Shown: piece after piece, positions 1 to 8,250 of the stretch
How positions within the stretch are numbered: position 1 is the stretch's first letter
Layout: every line of letters begins with the position of its first letter
Assembly (NCBI GenBank): GCA_017993775.1
Contig: JAGOMA010000001.1
Coordinates: 186,001-250,000 of the forward strand
Origin: Chloroflexota bacterium
GTDB taxonomy: Bacteria; Chloroflexota; Anaerolineae; Promineifilales; Promineifilaceae
DNA: 64,000 bases
Direction of reading: 5' to 3'
Notes under the pieces: generated by a model
Databases searched by the model: none
What the model was told of the DNA's origin: nothing
The model's input: only the letters and a program-made list of their open reading frames with translations
Made by a program: the position numbers and the translations under genes

Positions 1-2
1 TG

Positions 3-671
3 GTGATCCTGGCGACGCCGGTGCGCAGCATTGTGGCGCTGTTGGCGGAACTGGCGCGGGTGCGGCCCGGTGGCTGCATGGTGCTGGACCTGGGCAGTAC
101 AAAGACGGACATTTGTCAGGCGATGGCCGATCTGCCGGAGGGGTTTCAGGCGATTGGCGGGCATCCAATGTGCGGCAAGGAGACGGCCGGGTTCGGCGCG
201 GCGACGCCGGATTTGTACCGCGATAAGACGTTTGTGTTGTGCCGCAATGGGCGGACGACCACGGCCGTTGAAACCCTGGTGTTAGATCTGCTGGCCATTG
301 TGGGGGCACGGCCGTTATTCCTGCCGCCGGAAGTGCACGATGAGATTGTGGCCGCGGTGAGCCATCTGCCCTATGTGGTGGCCGGGACGTTGATGCGCGC
401 GGCCTTTGGCCTGGGCGACGAGCGGACCTGGGCGGTGAGTGCCTCCGGCTTCCGCGATACGGCGCGGGTGGCCGGGACCGATCCGCGGATGATGCTGGAC
501 ATTTTGCTGACGAACCGCACGGCCGTTCTCGCCCAATTGCAGCAGTATCAGAGCGAATTAAGCGAGGCCATCCGTCTGCTGCAATCTGGCGACGAGGCGG
601 CTCTGGCTGCCTGGCTGGCTGAAACCCAGCGCGAATACCGGGTGTATAGAACGCTGAAGGATGAACGATGA
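3..671 (+). CDS. tyrA: Prephenate dehydrogenase, 3' part (5' end outside window)
   Basis: This is the C-terminal part of an NAD(P)-dependent prephenate dehydrogenase, which makes 4-hydroxyphenylpyruvate in tyrosine biosynthesis. The visible part has the family signature around residues 30-65: a DLGSTKTD segment followed by GGHPMCGKE and the helical dimerisation domain (HLPYVVAG, then the SGFRDTARVAGTDP stretch). The N-terminal Rossmann glycine motif is missing, so the reading frame enters from before position 1. The GTG at position 3 is only the first in-frame start-like codon, not the true start. The frame closes with TGA at 669-671. A tyrosine-degradation block lies at 52-58 kb in the same window. 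Family assignment is firm; I cannot tell whether the protein is NAD- or NADP-specific. Confidence 0.9.
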   Translation: MILATPVRSIVALLAELARVRPGGCMVLDLGSTKTDICQAMADLPEGFQAIGGHPMCGKETAGFGAATPDLYRDKTFVLCRNGRTTTAVETLVLDLLAIVGARPLFLPPEVHDEIVAAVSHLPYVVAGTLMRAAFGLGDERTWAVSASGFRDTARVAGTDPRMMLDILLTNRTAVLAQLQQYQSELSEAIRLLQSGDEAALAAWLAETQREYRVYRTLKDER

Positions 672-708
672 ATGCAAGAGATCGTCATTCCTTATCAGGA
701 GAGGGTAG

Positions 709-1062
709 ATGTATATGCTAATGATGGTGCTGGATGACAGCACACGGTTAAACGAGGTGTTGCAGGCGTGGGTTGGCGCGGGGGTACGCGGGGTGACTAT
801 TTTGGAGAGTACGGGCATTCACCGCATGCTGCCGCGCGATGCGGCCGGGCCGATGTTTGCCGGTTTCAGCCAGATGTTTGGCAGCGGGCGGGTGGGGCAT
901 AACACCTTGTTTGCTGTCATTGACGAGATGGCCGTGGCGGAAACGGCCGTTGCCGCCACCGAAGCCGTCCTCGGCGATCTCAGCCAGCCGCACACCGGCA
1001 TTATTTTTGCCCTGCCCGTCGCCAAAACCTGGGGCATGCCAGAACCCTATGCCAGCGAGTAA
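709..1062 (+). CDS. Small PII-like signalling protein (117 aa)
   Basis: A 117-residue protein with a short beta-strand start (MYMLMMVLDD) and a helix-strand pattern (GVRGVTILESTG) reminiscent of nitrogen-regulatory PII/CutA-like folds. In such proteins a trimeric ferredoxin-like core binds nucleotides or metals and regulates a neighbouring transporter. It lies 37 bp after tyrA and 46 bp before a cation exchanger, and the leader has a GGAGAGG ribosome site, so co-transcription with the exchanger is plausible. The classical PII uridylylation T-loop tyrosine is not evident. The fold call is from pattern only; a distinct DUF is possible. Confidence 0.6.
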   Translation: MYMLMMVLDDSTRLNEVLQAWVGAGVRGVTILESTGIHRMLPRDAAGPMFAGFSQMFGSGRVGHNTLFAVIDEMAVAETAVAATEAVLGDLSQPHTGIIFALPVAKTWGMPEPYASE

Positions 1063-1108
1063 TAGTAAATGGCAACCCACTCACAGCTAACAGCTAAGAA
1101 CTTACTTC

Positions 1109-2104
1109 ATGATCTGGATTAAATTTGTAATCACGGCGGCCATCGTAGTGGTGGCGGCTATAAAATTGGCAGAGTATGGCGACGTAATCGCCGTGCGCAC
1201 GAAACTGGGCGGTCTGTTTGTCGGCACGATTTTTTTGGCGGGGGCCACGTCGCTGCCGGAATTGATTGCGTCTATCAGTTCTTTTCGCCTGGGTGTGCCG
1301 GATTTGGCCGCCGGTAACTTTCTGGGCAGCAACATGGTCAACGTGGTGCTGCTGGCGATTGTCGATCTGGTGAATTACCAGGTGCCGCTGCTGCGGCGGG
1401 TAGCCCTCAGCCATGCGCTGACGGCCGCGCTGGCTTCGGTGCTGATGCTGATTGCCGCCATTTTCATCCTGGCCGATATTGACATCACCATAGGTTGGGT
1501 GGGTATTGAGAGTTTGGCCCTGATCGGGCTGTATTTTGGCGGCATCTGGCTCATTCAGCGAGAGAATCGCGGGCCGGTGGCGACCACAGCGGCTACGGCC
1601 GTTGAACCATCACCCGGATTCCCCTCCCTGCGGCGCGGCGCGGTCGGGTTTGCCGCTGCCGCCGCCGTGCTGGTGCTGGTTGTGCCACAGTTGGTAGCCA
1701 GCAGCACGGAAATCGCCGTCATCACCGGCCTGGGGACCGGGTTTGTCGGCACGGCGCTGCTTAGCGTGGTCACCTCGCTGCCGGAACTGCTGGCGGCGCT
1801 GGCGGCCATGCGCATTGGCGCGTTCGACATGGCCGTGGGCAATTTGTTTGGTTCCAGCGTGTTTAACATGCTGGCGCTGGGGATGGCGGACTTTTTTTAT
1901 ACGAACGGCCGTTTCCTCGGCGACATCGACCCCAATTTTGCGCTGGTGGCCTTGCTGGCGCTGCTGCTGACCAACATGGCGCTCATCGGCACGCTGGCGC
2001 GGGTGGAACGTAAGATTTTGTTCATCGAAGTGGACGCAGTGGGCATTGTGGTGGTTTATCTGTTGGGCATGTATTTGTTGTTCATCAAAGGTATTGGCGG
2101 GTGA
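1109..2104 (+). CDS. Sodium/calcium exchanger family membrane protein
   Basis: A 331-residue integral membrane protein of the CaCA superfamily (YrbG-like), expected to exchange Na+ or H+ for Ca2+ across the cytoplasmic membrane. It shows the two internal alpha repeats of the family: GATSLPELIAS near residue 47 with GNFLGSNMVN after it, and VVTSLPELLAA near residue 223 with GNLFGSSVFN after it. The acidic residue in each TSLPEL motif binds the cation in known members. About ten hydrophobic segments are visible, with a short polar loop near residues 155-175. The length is typical for bacterial members. The stop codon overlaps the GTG start of the next gene by 4 bp, so the two are translationally coupled. 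Confidence 0.93.
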   Translation: MIWIKFVITAAIVVVAAIKLAEYGDVIAVRTKLGGLFVGTIFLAGATSLPELIASISSFRLGVPDLAAGNFLGSNMVNVVLLAIVDLVNYQVPLLRRVALSHALTAALASVLMLIAAIFILADIDITIGWVGIESLALIGLYFGGIWLIQRENRGPVATTAATAVEPSPGFPSLRRGAVGFAAAAAVLVLVVPQLVASSTEIAVITGLGTGFVGTALLSVVTSLPELLAALAAMRIGAFDMAVGNLFGSSVFNMLALGMADFFYTNGRFLGDIDPNFALVALLALLLTNMALIGTLARVERKILFIEVDAVGIVVVYLLGMYLLFIKGIGG

Positions 2105-4425
2105 TTTTGCGCGAAAATAGCAGCGTAGAGGATCAGAAGTCTAGAAGTGGCCGGCTGCGATGGGGGGAATGGCTGCTGCTGTTGTTGGGTCTGGCGGTGA
2201 TGGCTGCGCAGGCGGCGCTGGCCTCGCCGTTGAAATCGGCGGCGTTTGACGAGGAGTACCACCTGGCCGCCGGGTATGCTTACCTGAAAACCGGCGATTT
2301 TCGCATGTCGACCAGCCATCCGCCGCTGGTAGATACCCTCGGCGCGCTGCCGCTGCTGCTGCTGGACAACATCACCCTGCCCACCGACCATCCTGCCTGG
2401 GCGGCCAGCGATTATTTCATTTTTTCCGACGTGTTTTTGTGGCAGGCCAATGAGAACGCGCAGGAGATGTTGGTGTACGGCCGTTATGCCATCATCGCCC
2501 TATCCGTTTTGCTGGCGGCCGTTCTGTTTGTCTGGGCGCGGCAAATGGCCGGACCGGCAGCCGGCTGGATGGCCCTGGCGTTGGCCGTGTTCGAGCCGAA
2601 TCTCATCGCCAACGGCCGTCTCCTGACCACCGATTTGGGCCTGACGCTGTTTATGACGCTGACGATGTGGCGTTTGTGGGTCTGGTTGGAACGGCCGTCC
2701 AGCCGCAACCTCGTCCTCGCCGGCATCCTGGCCGGCGGTACGATGGCCGCCAAATTCACCGGTGTCATGGTGTGGCCGATGATTGTGGGGGTGATGGTGA
2801 TCCGGAGAGTGGAGACTAAAGAGTGGAGACTACGCCACAGCCTCCACTCTTTAGTCTCCACTCTCTTCTTCATGGCTCTGGCCGCTTACGTCGCCCTTTG
2901 GGCCATTTATCGCTTCGACTTTGGGCCGATTCCGGGCAGCAATTTCCCGCTGCCGATTCCCGCGCCGTTTTATCCCTTCAGCCTGTGGGATACATTCCGG
3001 GTGATTGAGGAGCAGCCAAAGGCGGCCTTTTTGCTGGGGCAGGTGTCCGACCGGGGCTGGTGGTATTACTTCCCGGTAGCGCTGGCGCTCAAAACGTCGC
3101 TGCCGCTGCTGGGGCTGACGGCCGTCGGCCTGTTCGTCGCCGTGAAAGACAAAGGGTGGGGGAAAACGGCCGTGCTGTGGCTGCCACCCCTCTCCTTCAT
3201 GCTCCTGGCCATGACCGGCCGCATCACCATCGGCTACCGCCACATTTTGCCCGTCGTGCCGTTCCTCATCCTGCTGGCGGCGCAGGTAGGGAAGAGATGG
3301 GAGATTGGAGACTGGAAATTTTGGCGCACACGCAGTCCTCGGTCTCCAGTCTCCAGTCTCCTTCTTATGCTGCTTTTCCTCTGGCACATCTCTGGCTCCC
3401 TGCGCCTGTGGCCCCACCAGGAGGCGTATTTTAACGAATTGGCGGGCGGGCCGGAAAACGGCAGCCGCTGGCTGGTAGACTCCAACATCGATTGGGGCCA
3501 AGACCTGATCTTTTTGCACCAACTGCTGTTGGAGCGCGGCATTGGCGAGGTGTATCTGGGTTATTTTGGCACGGCTCTGCCGGAAAAATATGGCATCGTT
3601 TACAAACCGCTGCCCGGATTTATGCGCTTCACGGCCGGGGCGGAAATCGACGCCTACAACCCATACACGCCGCCGCCGGGCTGGTACGCCATCAGCGAGA
3701 CAAGCAGGCGGCTGGGTTTGATGCTGCAAAATACAGACGTGTACGCCTATTTTCAGGACAAAGAGCCGGTGGCTTGCGCCGGGTATTCGATTTGCCTGTA
3801 CCGGGTGGAGTATCCGGCGGGTACGCCGGTGGATCGGGTGGTGGTGGCCGACGGCCGTTCCCTTTCCGACATTCCGCCGGAAGAATTAGGGGTGCAAAAC
3901 GGCCGTTTGCTCATCGCCAAATGGGTCCAGCCGCCGGGCGAGATTTACCCGTTGGGTGATGGCTTTGAACGTCCAATTGGATTTGTGCCGGTGGCGGCTA
4001 ATTTTCACGGGGCGTTTGCATTGGTGGGTTATGTGCTGACGGGTGGGGAGGAAACGGCCGTGTCTCCCGGCCAATCCATCACCCTGACCCTGTACTGGCA
4101 GGTGGCATCAGGGCAAATCGCCACGCCGCGCCCCAGCCAGGCCGCGCCGCTGGCCGCCTTCGTCCACCTTTCCGGCGCGGATCCGGCGCAAATTGTGGCC
4201 CAATTTGATGGCTGGCCGACGGCGCTGACCGGCCTGGAACCGGGCGACATCATTGCCCAGCCGGTGACACTAACTGTTCAGGAAACGGCCGTGCCGGGAG
4301 ACTACTTCGTGCGCGTTGGCCTCTATTCACCGCAGTCCGGTCAACGGCTGCCCCTTGTCTCGCCTGTCGGGACCGGCGACGCCTTTCTACTGACCTCTGT
4401 GCTGATCGCGCCGCCGATTAAATAG
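2101..4425 (+). CDS. GT39/ArnT-like membrane glycosyltransferase with two in-frame hairpin insertions
   Basis: A 774-residue polytopic protein of the dolichyl-phosphate-mannose/ArnT-like (GT-C) fold, which transfers sugars from polyprenyl-phosphate carriers to proteins or lipids outside the membrane. The first periplasmic loop near residue 48 has the acidic FDEEYH segment expected for the catalytic Asp/Glu of the fold, followed by TSHPPLVD. About 10-12 membrane segments follow, then a soluble C-terminal beta-rich domain (residues about 500-774). Two hydrophilic stretches, near residues 234-256 and 400-421, are encoded by long inverted repeats and look inserted. It begins with GTG inside the stop of the exchanger gene. 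Substrate unknown. Confidence 0.82.
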   Translation: MILRENSSVEDQKSRSGRLRWGEWLLLLLGLAVMAAQAALASPLKSAAFDEEYHLAAGYAYLKTGDFRMSTSHPPLVDTLGALPLLLLDNITLPTDHPAWAASDYFIFSDVFLWQANENAQEMLVYGRYAIIALSVLLAAVLFVWARQMAGPAAGWMALALAVFEPNLIANGRLLTTDLGLTLFMTLTMWRLWVWLERPSSRNLVLAGILAGGTMAAKFTGVMVWPMIVGVMVIRRVETKEWRLRHSLHSLVSTLFFMALAAYVALWAIYRFDFGPIPGSNFPLPIPAPFYPFSLWDTFRVIEEQPKAAFLLGQVSDRGWWYYFPVALALKTSLPLLGLTAVGLFVAVKDKGWGKTAVLWLPPLSFMLLAMTGRITIGYRHILPVVPFLILLAAQVGKRWEIGDWKFWRTRSPRSPVSSLLLMLLFLWHISGSLRLWPHQEAYFNELAGGPENGSRWLVDSNIDWGQDLIFLHQLLLERGIGEVYLGYFGTALPEKYGIVYKPLPGFMRFTAGAEIDAYNPYTPPPGWYAISETSRRLGLMLQNTDVYAYFQDKEPVACAGYSICLYRVEYPAGTPVDRVVVADGRSLSDIPPEELGVQNGRLLIAKWVQPPGEIYPLGDGFERPIGFVPVAANFHGAFALVGYVLTGGEETAVSPGQSITLTLYWQVASGQIATPRPSQAAPLAAFVHLSGADPAQIVAQFDGWPTALTGLEPGDIIAQPVTLTVQETAVPGDYFVRVGLYSPQSGQRLPLVSPVGTGDAFLLTSVLIAPPIK
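2805..2865. repeat. In-frame inverted repeat inside the glycosyltransferase gene (24-bp arms)
   Basis: Two perfect 24-base complementary arms (2805-2828 and 2842-2865) surround a 13-base loop. The arms are built from the words GAGTGGAGAC and ACTAAAGAG. The reading frame passes through and adds a Arg/Glu/Ser-rich peptide that breaks a hydrophobic region. This resembles palindromic elements tolerated inside genes, such as those of Rickettsia. Confidence 0.85.
3300..3361. repeat. Second in-frame inverted repeat inside the glycosyltransferase gene
   Basis: Arms at 3300-3315 and 3346-3361 are complementary over 16 bases with one mismatch and use the words GGAGACTGG and CCAGTCTCC. The whole unit is 62 bp, nearly the same size as the first insertion (61 bp), and the frame is kept open through it. 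Confidence 0.8.
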
Positions 4426-4428
4426 TTC

Positions 4429-4572
4429 CTCCCGCCTGCGGAACCATTTCTCCCGCTGCGGAACCATTTCTCCCGCTGCGGAACCATTTCTCCCAGCTGC
4501 GCGACCATTTCTCCCGCTGCGGAACCATTTCTCCCGCTGCGGAACCATTTCTCCCAGCCGCGCAGCCGGTTT
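4429..4572. repeat. Tandem repeat, about seven copies of a 20-21 bp unit
   Basis: The unit reads approximately CTCCCGCTGCGGAACCATTT. Copies are 20 or 21 bp long, with two variants (CTCCCAGCTGCGCGACC and CTCCCAGCCGCGCAG). It starts three bases after the glycosyltransferase stop codon and precedes a terminator hairpin. Because unit length varies it is unlikely to be coding. Confidence 0.9.
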
Positions 4573-4593
4573 AGATTGATCATCTGGCAACAC

Positions 4594-4625
4594 AAAAAGG
4601 CTCACCTGGTCTGGTGAGCCTTTTC
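4594..4625 (+). terminator. Rho-independent terminator
   Basis: GGCTCACC and GGTGAGCC form an 8-bp stem around a 6-base loop, with A5 before and T4 after. It can act in both directions and separates the converging glycosyltransferase and rhodanese genes. Confidence 0.85.
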
Positions 4626-4641
4626 TCTTTGTGGAGGAAAG

Positions 4642-4680
4642 TTGAAAAAGATGGGTCCAATCTGCCAGATTGGACCCATC
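4642..4680 (-). terminator. Rho-independent terminator of the rhodanese gene
   Basis: GATGGGTCCAATCT and AGATTGGACCCATC pair over 14 bp around a GCC loop. On the minus strand the stem is followed by CTTTTTCAAC. It starts 11 bp after the stop of the minus-strand rhodanese lipoprotein gene. Confidence 0.9.
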
Positions 4681-4690
4681 GGGCGAAGGC

Positions 4691-6520
4691 TTATGGGACG
4701 TAATCGACAACCGGATAACCGGCGTCTACCCAGGCCGTGAAGCCGCTCTTCAGGCTTTGCACGTTGGTGTAACCATACGACCACAAAATGGTCATGGCGA
4801 TGGTCGAACGATGGCCGCTGCCGCAGTAAACCACGATGGGCGCATCCAAATCGGCCGGCCACATATCTTTATTGGTGATAAAGTCTTCCAAGGGGACATT
4901 CAGCCAGCGTTCCGGATCATGCTCGATAATGCCGTTCTCTTCCAATTCAGTGGCGGTACGCACGTCGATTAGAATCAGGTCGGTGTTCTCAGCCTGTGCC
5001 AGGAAAAGATCGTCGGCGCTGATGCCGCCAAACCCTTCGGGCACATTTTGCAGCATGGCGCTCATCGCCGCGACGATTGCCGGGTCTGGCTCGGCAGCGT
5101 TCAGAGCGACCAATTCGGGCAGTTCGCCTTCAGCAATGGGATACCCCGCTTCCACCCAACCACCAAAACTGCCGCCTTTCAGGCCCTTGACATTTTCCCA
5201 GCCCATCGCTTCCAGAGCGGTGAGGGCGATGGTGCAGCGCCAGCCGCTGCCACAGTAGCTGACAATGGGCGTGTCGAAACTGGGCAGATATTCGATGCTG
5301 TCGGCGACTTGTCGCAGGGGGATGTTGACAGCGTTTTCGATCCAGCCATTTTCTTCCAATTCGGCCGGTTCGCGGACGTCCAGAATATAAAGGTCGCCGC
5401 CCTCAACGATGAGCGTGTTGAGGTCTTCCAGGCCGATGGTGTTGTAGGCTTCCATGCTGCCCAGGAAAGTTTGGAAAGCGGTGTCCAGATCGGCTACCGG
5501 TTCCGGCGCGCCAATGGTGGCATAACCGGCGTCGGTCCAGGCTGCGTAGCCGCCCTTCATGCTGCGAACGTCGGTGTAGCCGTTGGCCCAGAGCATGGTC
5601 ATGGCGATGGTGGAACGATGGCCGCTGCCGCAGTAGGTGACGATGGGTGCGTCCAGGTCGGCCGGCCATTGGTCTTTGTCGGCAATGAATTGTTCCAGGG
5701 GGATGAAGGTGACATTGGGGGCGTCGATGTACCCTTTTTCTTCTACTTCGGCCGGAGTGCGGACATCAATGAGGATCAGGTCCGGGTTTTCGACCAGTTC
5801 CGTGGACAGATCATCGACGGATAGGGCGCCGAAGCCTTCGGGGATGTTTTGCAACATTTCTTGGGCGGCAGCGACGACGGCCGTCTCCGGCTGCGCGGCG
5901 TCCAATTCCACCAGGGCGGGGACTTCCCCTTCAGCGATAGGATAACCAGCTTCCACCCAACCGGCATAGCTGCCGTCTTTCAGACCCAACACATTTCCCC
6001 AGCCCATGCCTTCCAACGTTGTCAGGGCGATGGTGCAGCGCCAGCCGCTGCCACAGTAGCTGACGATGGTGGTGTCTTCGCTGGGCAGGTAGGCGATGCT
6101 GTCGGCTACCTGGCGCAGGGGAATGTTGACTGCGCCTTCGATCCAGCCGTTTTCGGCCAATTCGCCCGGTTCGCGGACATCAAGGACAAAGACGTCGCCG
6201 CCCGTCAGCATTTCGTTCAGGGCTTCAATGCCGATGGTGTTGTAGGCTTCCATGTCATCCAAAAAGACCTGGAAACCGGCGTCCAATTCGGCGATGCCTT
6301 GTTCTAACGACACTTCTTCGACCACGGGAACGGCCGTGGGTTCCGCAGTTGGCGCTTCGGTTGGAACCTCAGCGACTGTGGGTTCAACGGCCGGCTCTTC
6401 AACAACCGGCGCGGCGGCTTCTTGCACGGCCGGCTCGGTGGGCGTGGCTGCGCCGCCACAGGCGACCAGGGCCAATCCCAAAATCAGTAACAAAACAAGA
6501 AATAAACGGTGATTTTTCAT
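4691..6520 (-). CDS. Lipoprotein with four tandem rhodanese domains
   Basis: A 609-residue exported lipoprotein. The signal peptide ends in a lipobox (ALVACGG), followed by a Pro/Thr/Glu/Val-rich linker to about residue 75. Four rhodanese (sulfurtransferase) domains follow, each with an active-site cysteine loop: YCGSGWRC near residue 156, YCGSGHRS near 296, YCGSGWRC near 422 and YCGSGHRS near 565. The alternation A-B-A-B shows duplication of a two-domain unit. All four catalytic cysteines are kept, so all domains could carry persulfide sulfur outside the membrane. It has its own terminator and ends the minus-strand side of the cytochrome cluster, which hints at a sulfur-linked role. Substrate is not known. 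Confidence 0.9.
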   Translation of the reverse strand: MKNHRLFLVLLLILGLALVACGGAATPTEPAVQEAAAPVVEEPAVEPTVAEVPTEAPTAEPTAVPVVEEVSLEQGIAELDAGFQVFLDDMEAYNTIGIEALNEMLTGGDVFVLDVREPGELAENGWIEGAVNIPLRQVADSIAYLPSEDTTIVSYCGSGWRCTIALTTLEGMGWGNVLGLKDGSYAGWVEAGYPIAEGEVPALVELDAAQPETAVVAAAQEMLQNIPEGFGALSVDDLSTELVENPDLILIDVRTPAEVEEKGYIDAPNVTFIPLEQFIADKDQWPADLDAPIVTYCGSGHRSTIAMTMLWANGYTDVRSMKGGYAAWTDAGYATIGAPEPVADLDTAFQTFLGSMEAYNTIGLEDLNTLIVEGGDLYILDVREPAELEENGWIENAVNIPLRQVADSIEYLPSFDTPIVSYCGSGWRCTIALTALEAMGWENVKGLKGGSFGGWVEAGYPIAEGELPELVALNAAEPDPAIVAAMSAMLQNVPEGFGGISADDLFLAQAENTDLILIDVRTATELEENGIIEHDPERWLNVPLEDFITNKDMWPADLDAPIVVYCGSGHRSTIAMTILWSYGYTNVQSLKSGFTAWVDAGYPVVDYVP

Positions 6521-6573
6521 TCTAAAGCTCCTCTCTATTGTCTTTATTTTTTATTTCGGAATCGTAACGATTC

Positions 6574-6652
6574 AGGTTTCTCTAGCAAGACCTCAAGGTT
6601 TTGATTCCCCAATAATCTCAATTCTCAAGGGCAAACCCTTGGGGTTTGTATA
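6574..6652. repeat. Dispersed palindromic element, family 1 (about 78 bp)
   Basis: It has the same layout as copies at 23890, 36396 and 52274: TCTCT.GCAAGACC.CAAGG.TTTGAT, a spacer with CTCA, then AGGGCAAACCCTTGGGGTTTG. The end segments are complementary. This copy is slightly degraded in its left arm. It lies between the rhodanese and 12-heme cytochrome genes and fills most of the gap from 6521 to 6663. Confidence 0.8.
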
Positions 6653-6663
6653 GGTAAACGGAA

Positions 6664-8226
6664 TCAAGGGGTTTGTTCCGTTGGGCTAATGATGGTTGTG
6701 GTGGTTAGGCCATCGGTGGCGGAAATGCCTTCCGTGATGGTGATGCCCACCGTAGCGGTTATCTCGGAAATGGGCGCGGGAATCATGGGTACGATGACCG
6801 GTAGATTCGCTTCCACTTCATTGGGATACACCTGATCGACAGTTAAGAACAAATCGGCATTGCCGTGGCAAGCGTTGCAGGAGGCGGCTTGCGGCGTTTC
6901 TCGCTGGATATTGTGCGGCGTGGTGTATACCCAGGTGGGCAAGGCGTTGAGATTTGGCACCAAGTTATCGCCATAAAACGCAAAGCTGTCGCTGGATATC
7001 GGCACGTGTCGGAGTGTTACGTAATCATAGGGTCTGTCGAAACTCTTTAACGGGTTCAGGCCAATTTTAAAGTCCAGGTAGGAGCCATCGGTAGCGTAGA
7101 ACGGGTTGCCGGTGGTTTCGCTGATGGCGACATGGCAGCCATCGCAGCTTGTGTAGGCGACAGAGTGGCATACCTGGCAGGAAAGATCGCCGCCGTGGAC
7201 CTGGTGCATCTCAAAACCATCCTGGCCGGTAGCGGCCGTGATGTGGCAGGATTCGCAGCGCGGCGACTGCACGCCGTCGTAGCGATGGTTGGCCGGTTCC
7301 ACCATTTGGGTTTCCGGGCTGGTGTGGCAATCCTCACAAGCGGCCGGTTGGCCGTGCATTTCGTGGCCAGTGTGGCAGTCGATGCAGGCCATGCGCCCCT
7401 GGCGGAAGTGGACGTCGGCTTGCAGGTCTTCATGTTTGCCCAGGTATTCGTTGCCCACACGGCTGCCGTGGCAGGCGGTGCAGTTGCGTGTAAGGGAGGG
7501 CGTTTTGTTGAATATGTGCCCATCAATCAGGCCACCGCCGACCAGGGCTGGCTGGCTGACATGGCAGTCGCCGCAGGTGGCATGGCAGCTTGAGCAGTGG
7601 TTGCCAAACATGGTGGCGATGGTTTCGTGGTCTTCGGGGACGGTGCGTTGGTCCAGAATGGTCCAGTAGCCGGCCAGGTTGTCGTGCAGGTTGTGTTCGT
7701 TCAGGGCAACCACATCGGGGTGGCATTCCTGGCAGTAGATTTCCGGATCGTCGCTGGGTCGGGCGATGATGTCGGTATGGGCCTCGGCTTTGTCGGCTGA
7801 TTGCCGGCCGCCGTGGCAGTTTTGGCAAGGTATCTGACCGTGAACGCTATCAGGATAGGTTTCACCGTTTACGAGTGCTTTTTCCCATGGCTCCAACGGA
7901 GCCACCGAACCGCCTCAACCTTCGCCTTCGTTTTCGCTGACGACCTCCTCGACGGGATCGGCCGTTCGGATGAGTTCGTCCTTGTTGATGTGGCAGACGA
8001 GGCACTCATCGGTGGGGAGGGGCGCGGCGTCTGTGGTGGGGGCGACGGCCGTTTCTTCGGTCGGTGTGGGAATGACGGCCGTTGGCTCCAGCCCTGTTTG
8101 CATGGCGACGACTGAATCGGTTTCGGCGCTGCTGCTGCAACTGGAAAAGAGAACGGCCGTTGCCAGAACAAGCAAAAGGCTCAATAAAATAGGTTTTGTG
8201 TATTGGATACGCTGTGCCTCTTTCAA
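6664..8226 (-). CDS. 12-heme cytochrome c lipoprotein with one in-frame TGA (candidate selenoprotein)
   Basis: Read through its single internal TGA (7915-7917), this is a protein of about 520 residues. The 5' part (8226-7918) encodes a lipoprotein signal peptide (LFSSCSSS lipobox), a TP-rich linker and one heme site, CLVCH. Just past the TGA the same frame continues at GGSVAPLEPWEK and carries eleven more CxxCH sites (CQNCH, CQECH, CSSCH, CGDCH, CTACH, CIDCH, CEDCH, CESCH, CQVCH, CDGCH, CNACH). The 3' part has no export signal of its own and its first possible start, GTG 7905, has no good ribosome site and sits inside a hairpin. Heme attachment occurs only after export, so read-through is needed for function. 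Alternatives are a recent nonsense mutation or a base error. It diverges from the LysR gene. Confidence 0.75.
7888..7904 (-). promoter_or_regulatory. SECIS-like hairpin downstream of in-frame TGA
   Basis: In the mRNA sense, a perfect 7-bp stem UGGCUCC / GGAGCCA with loop GUU begins 11 bases after the TGA. The loop G is 18 bases after the TGA. Bacterial SECIS elements typically have the loop 16-37 bases after UGA, a stem of at least 4 bp and a G among the first two loop bases, so the geometry fits. No SelB binding evidence can be read from DNA alone. Confidence 0.5.
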
Positions 8227-8250
8227 AACAGGCTCCTTTGGTTCGTTTTA

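Noticed and set aside
2851-3729. 292-residue minus-strand open frame opposite the glycosyltransferase
   Set aside because: No ribosome site or domain; Gln/Arg/Pro-rich shadow of a real gene.
4341-4710. Minus-strand open frames over the 20-bp tandem repeat
   Set aside because: They exist only because of the repeat, cross two terminators and show no homology.
7915-8226. Independent one-heme lipoprotein of 103 residues
   Set aside because: It could be a separate short gene, but the frame continues past a single TGA into eleven more heme sites, and the downstream part has no start signal or export signal. It was treated as the N-terminus of one gene.
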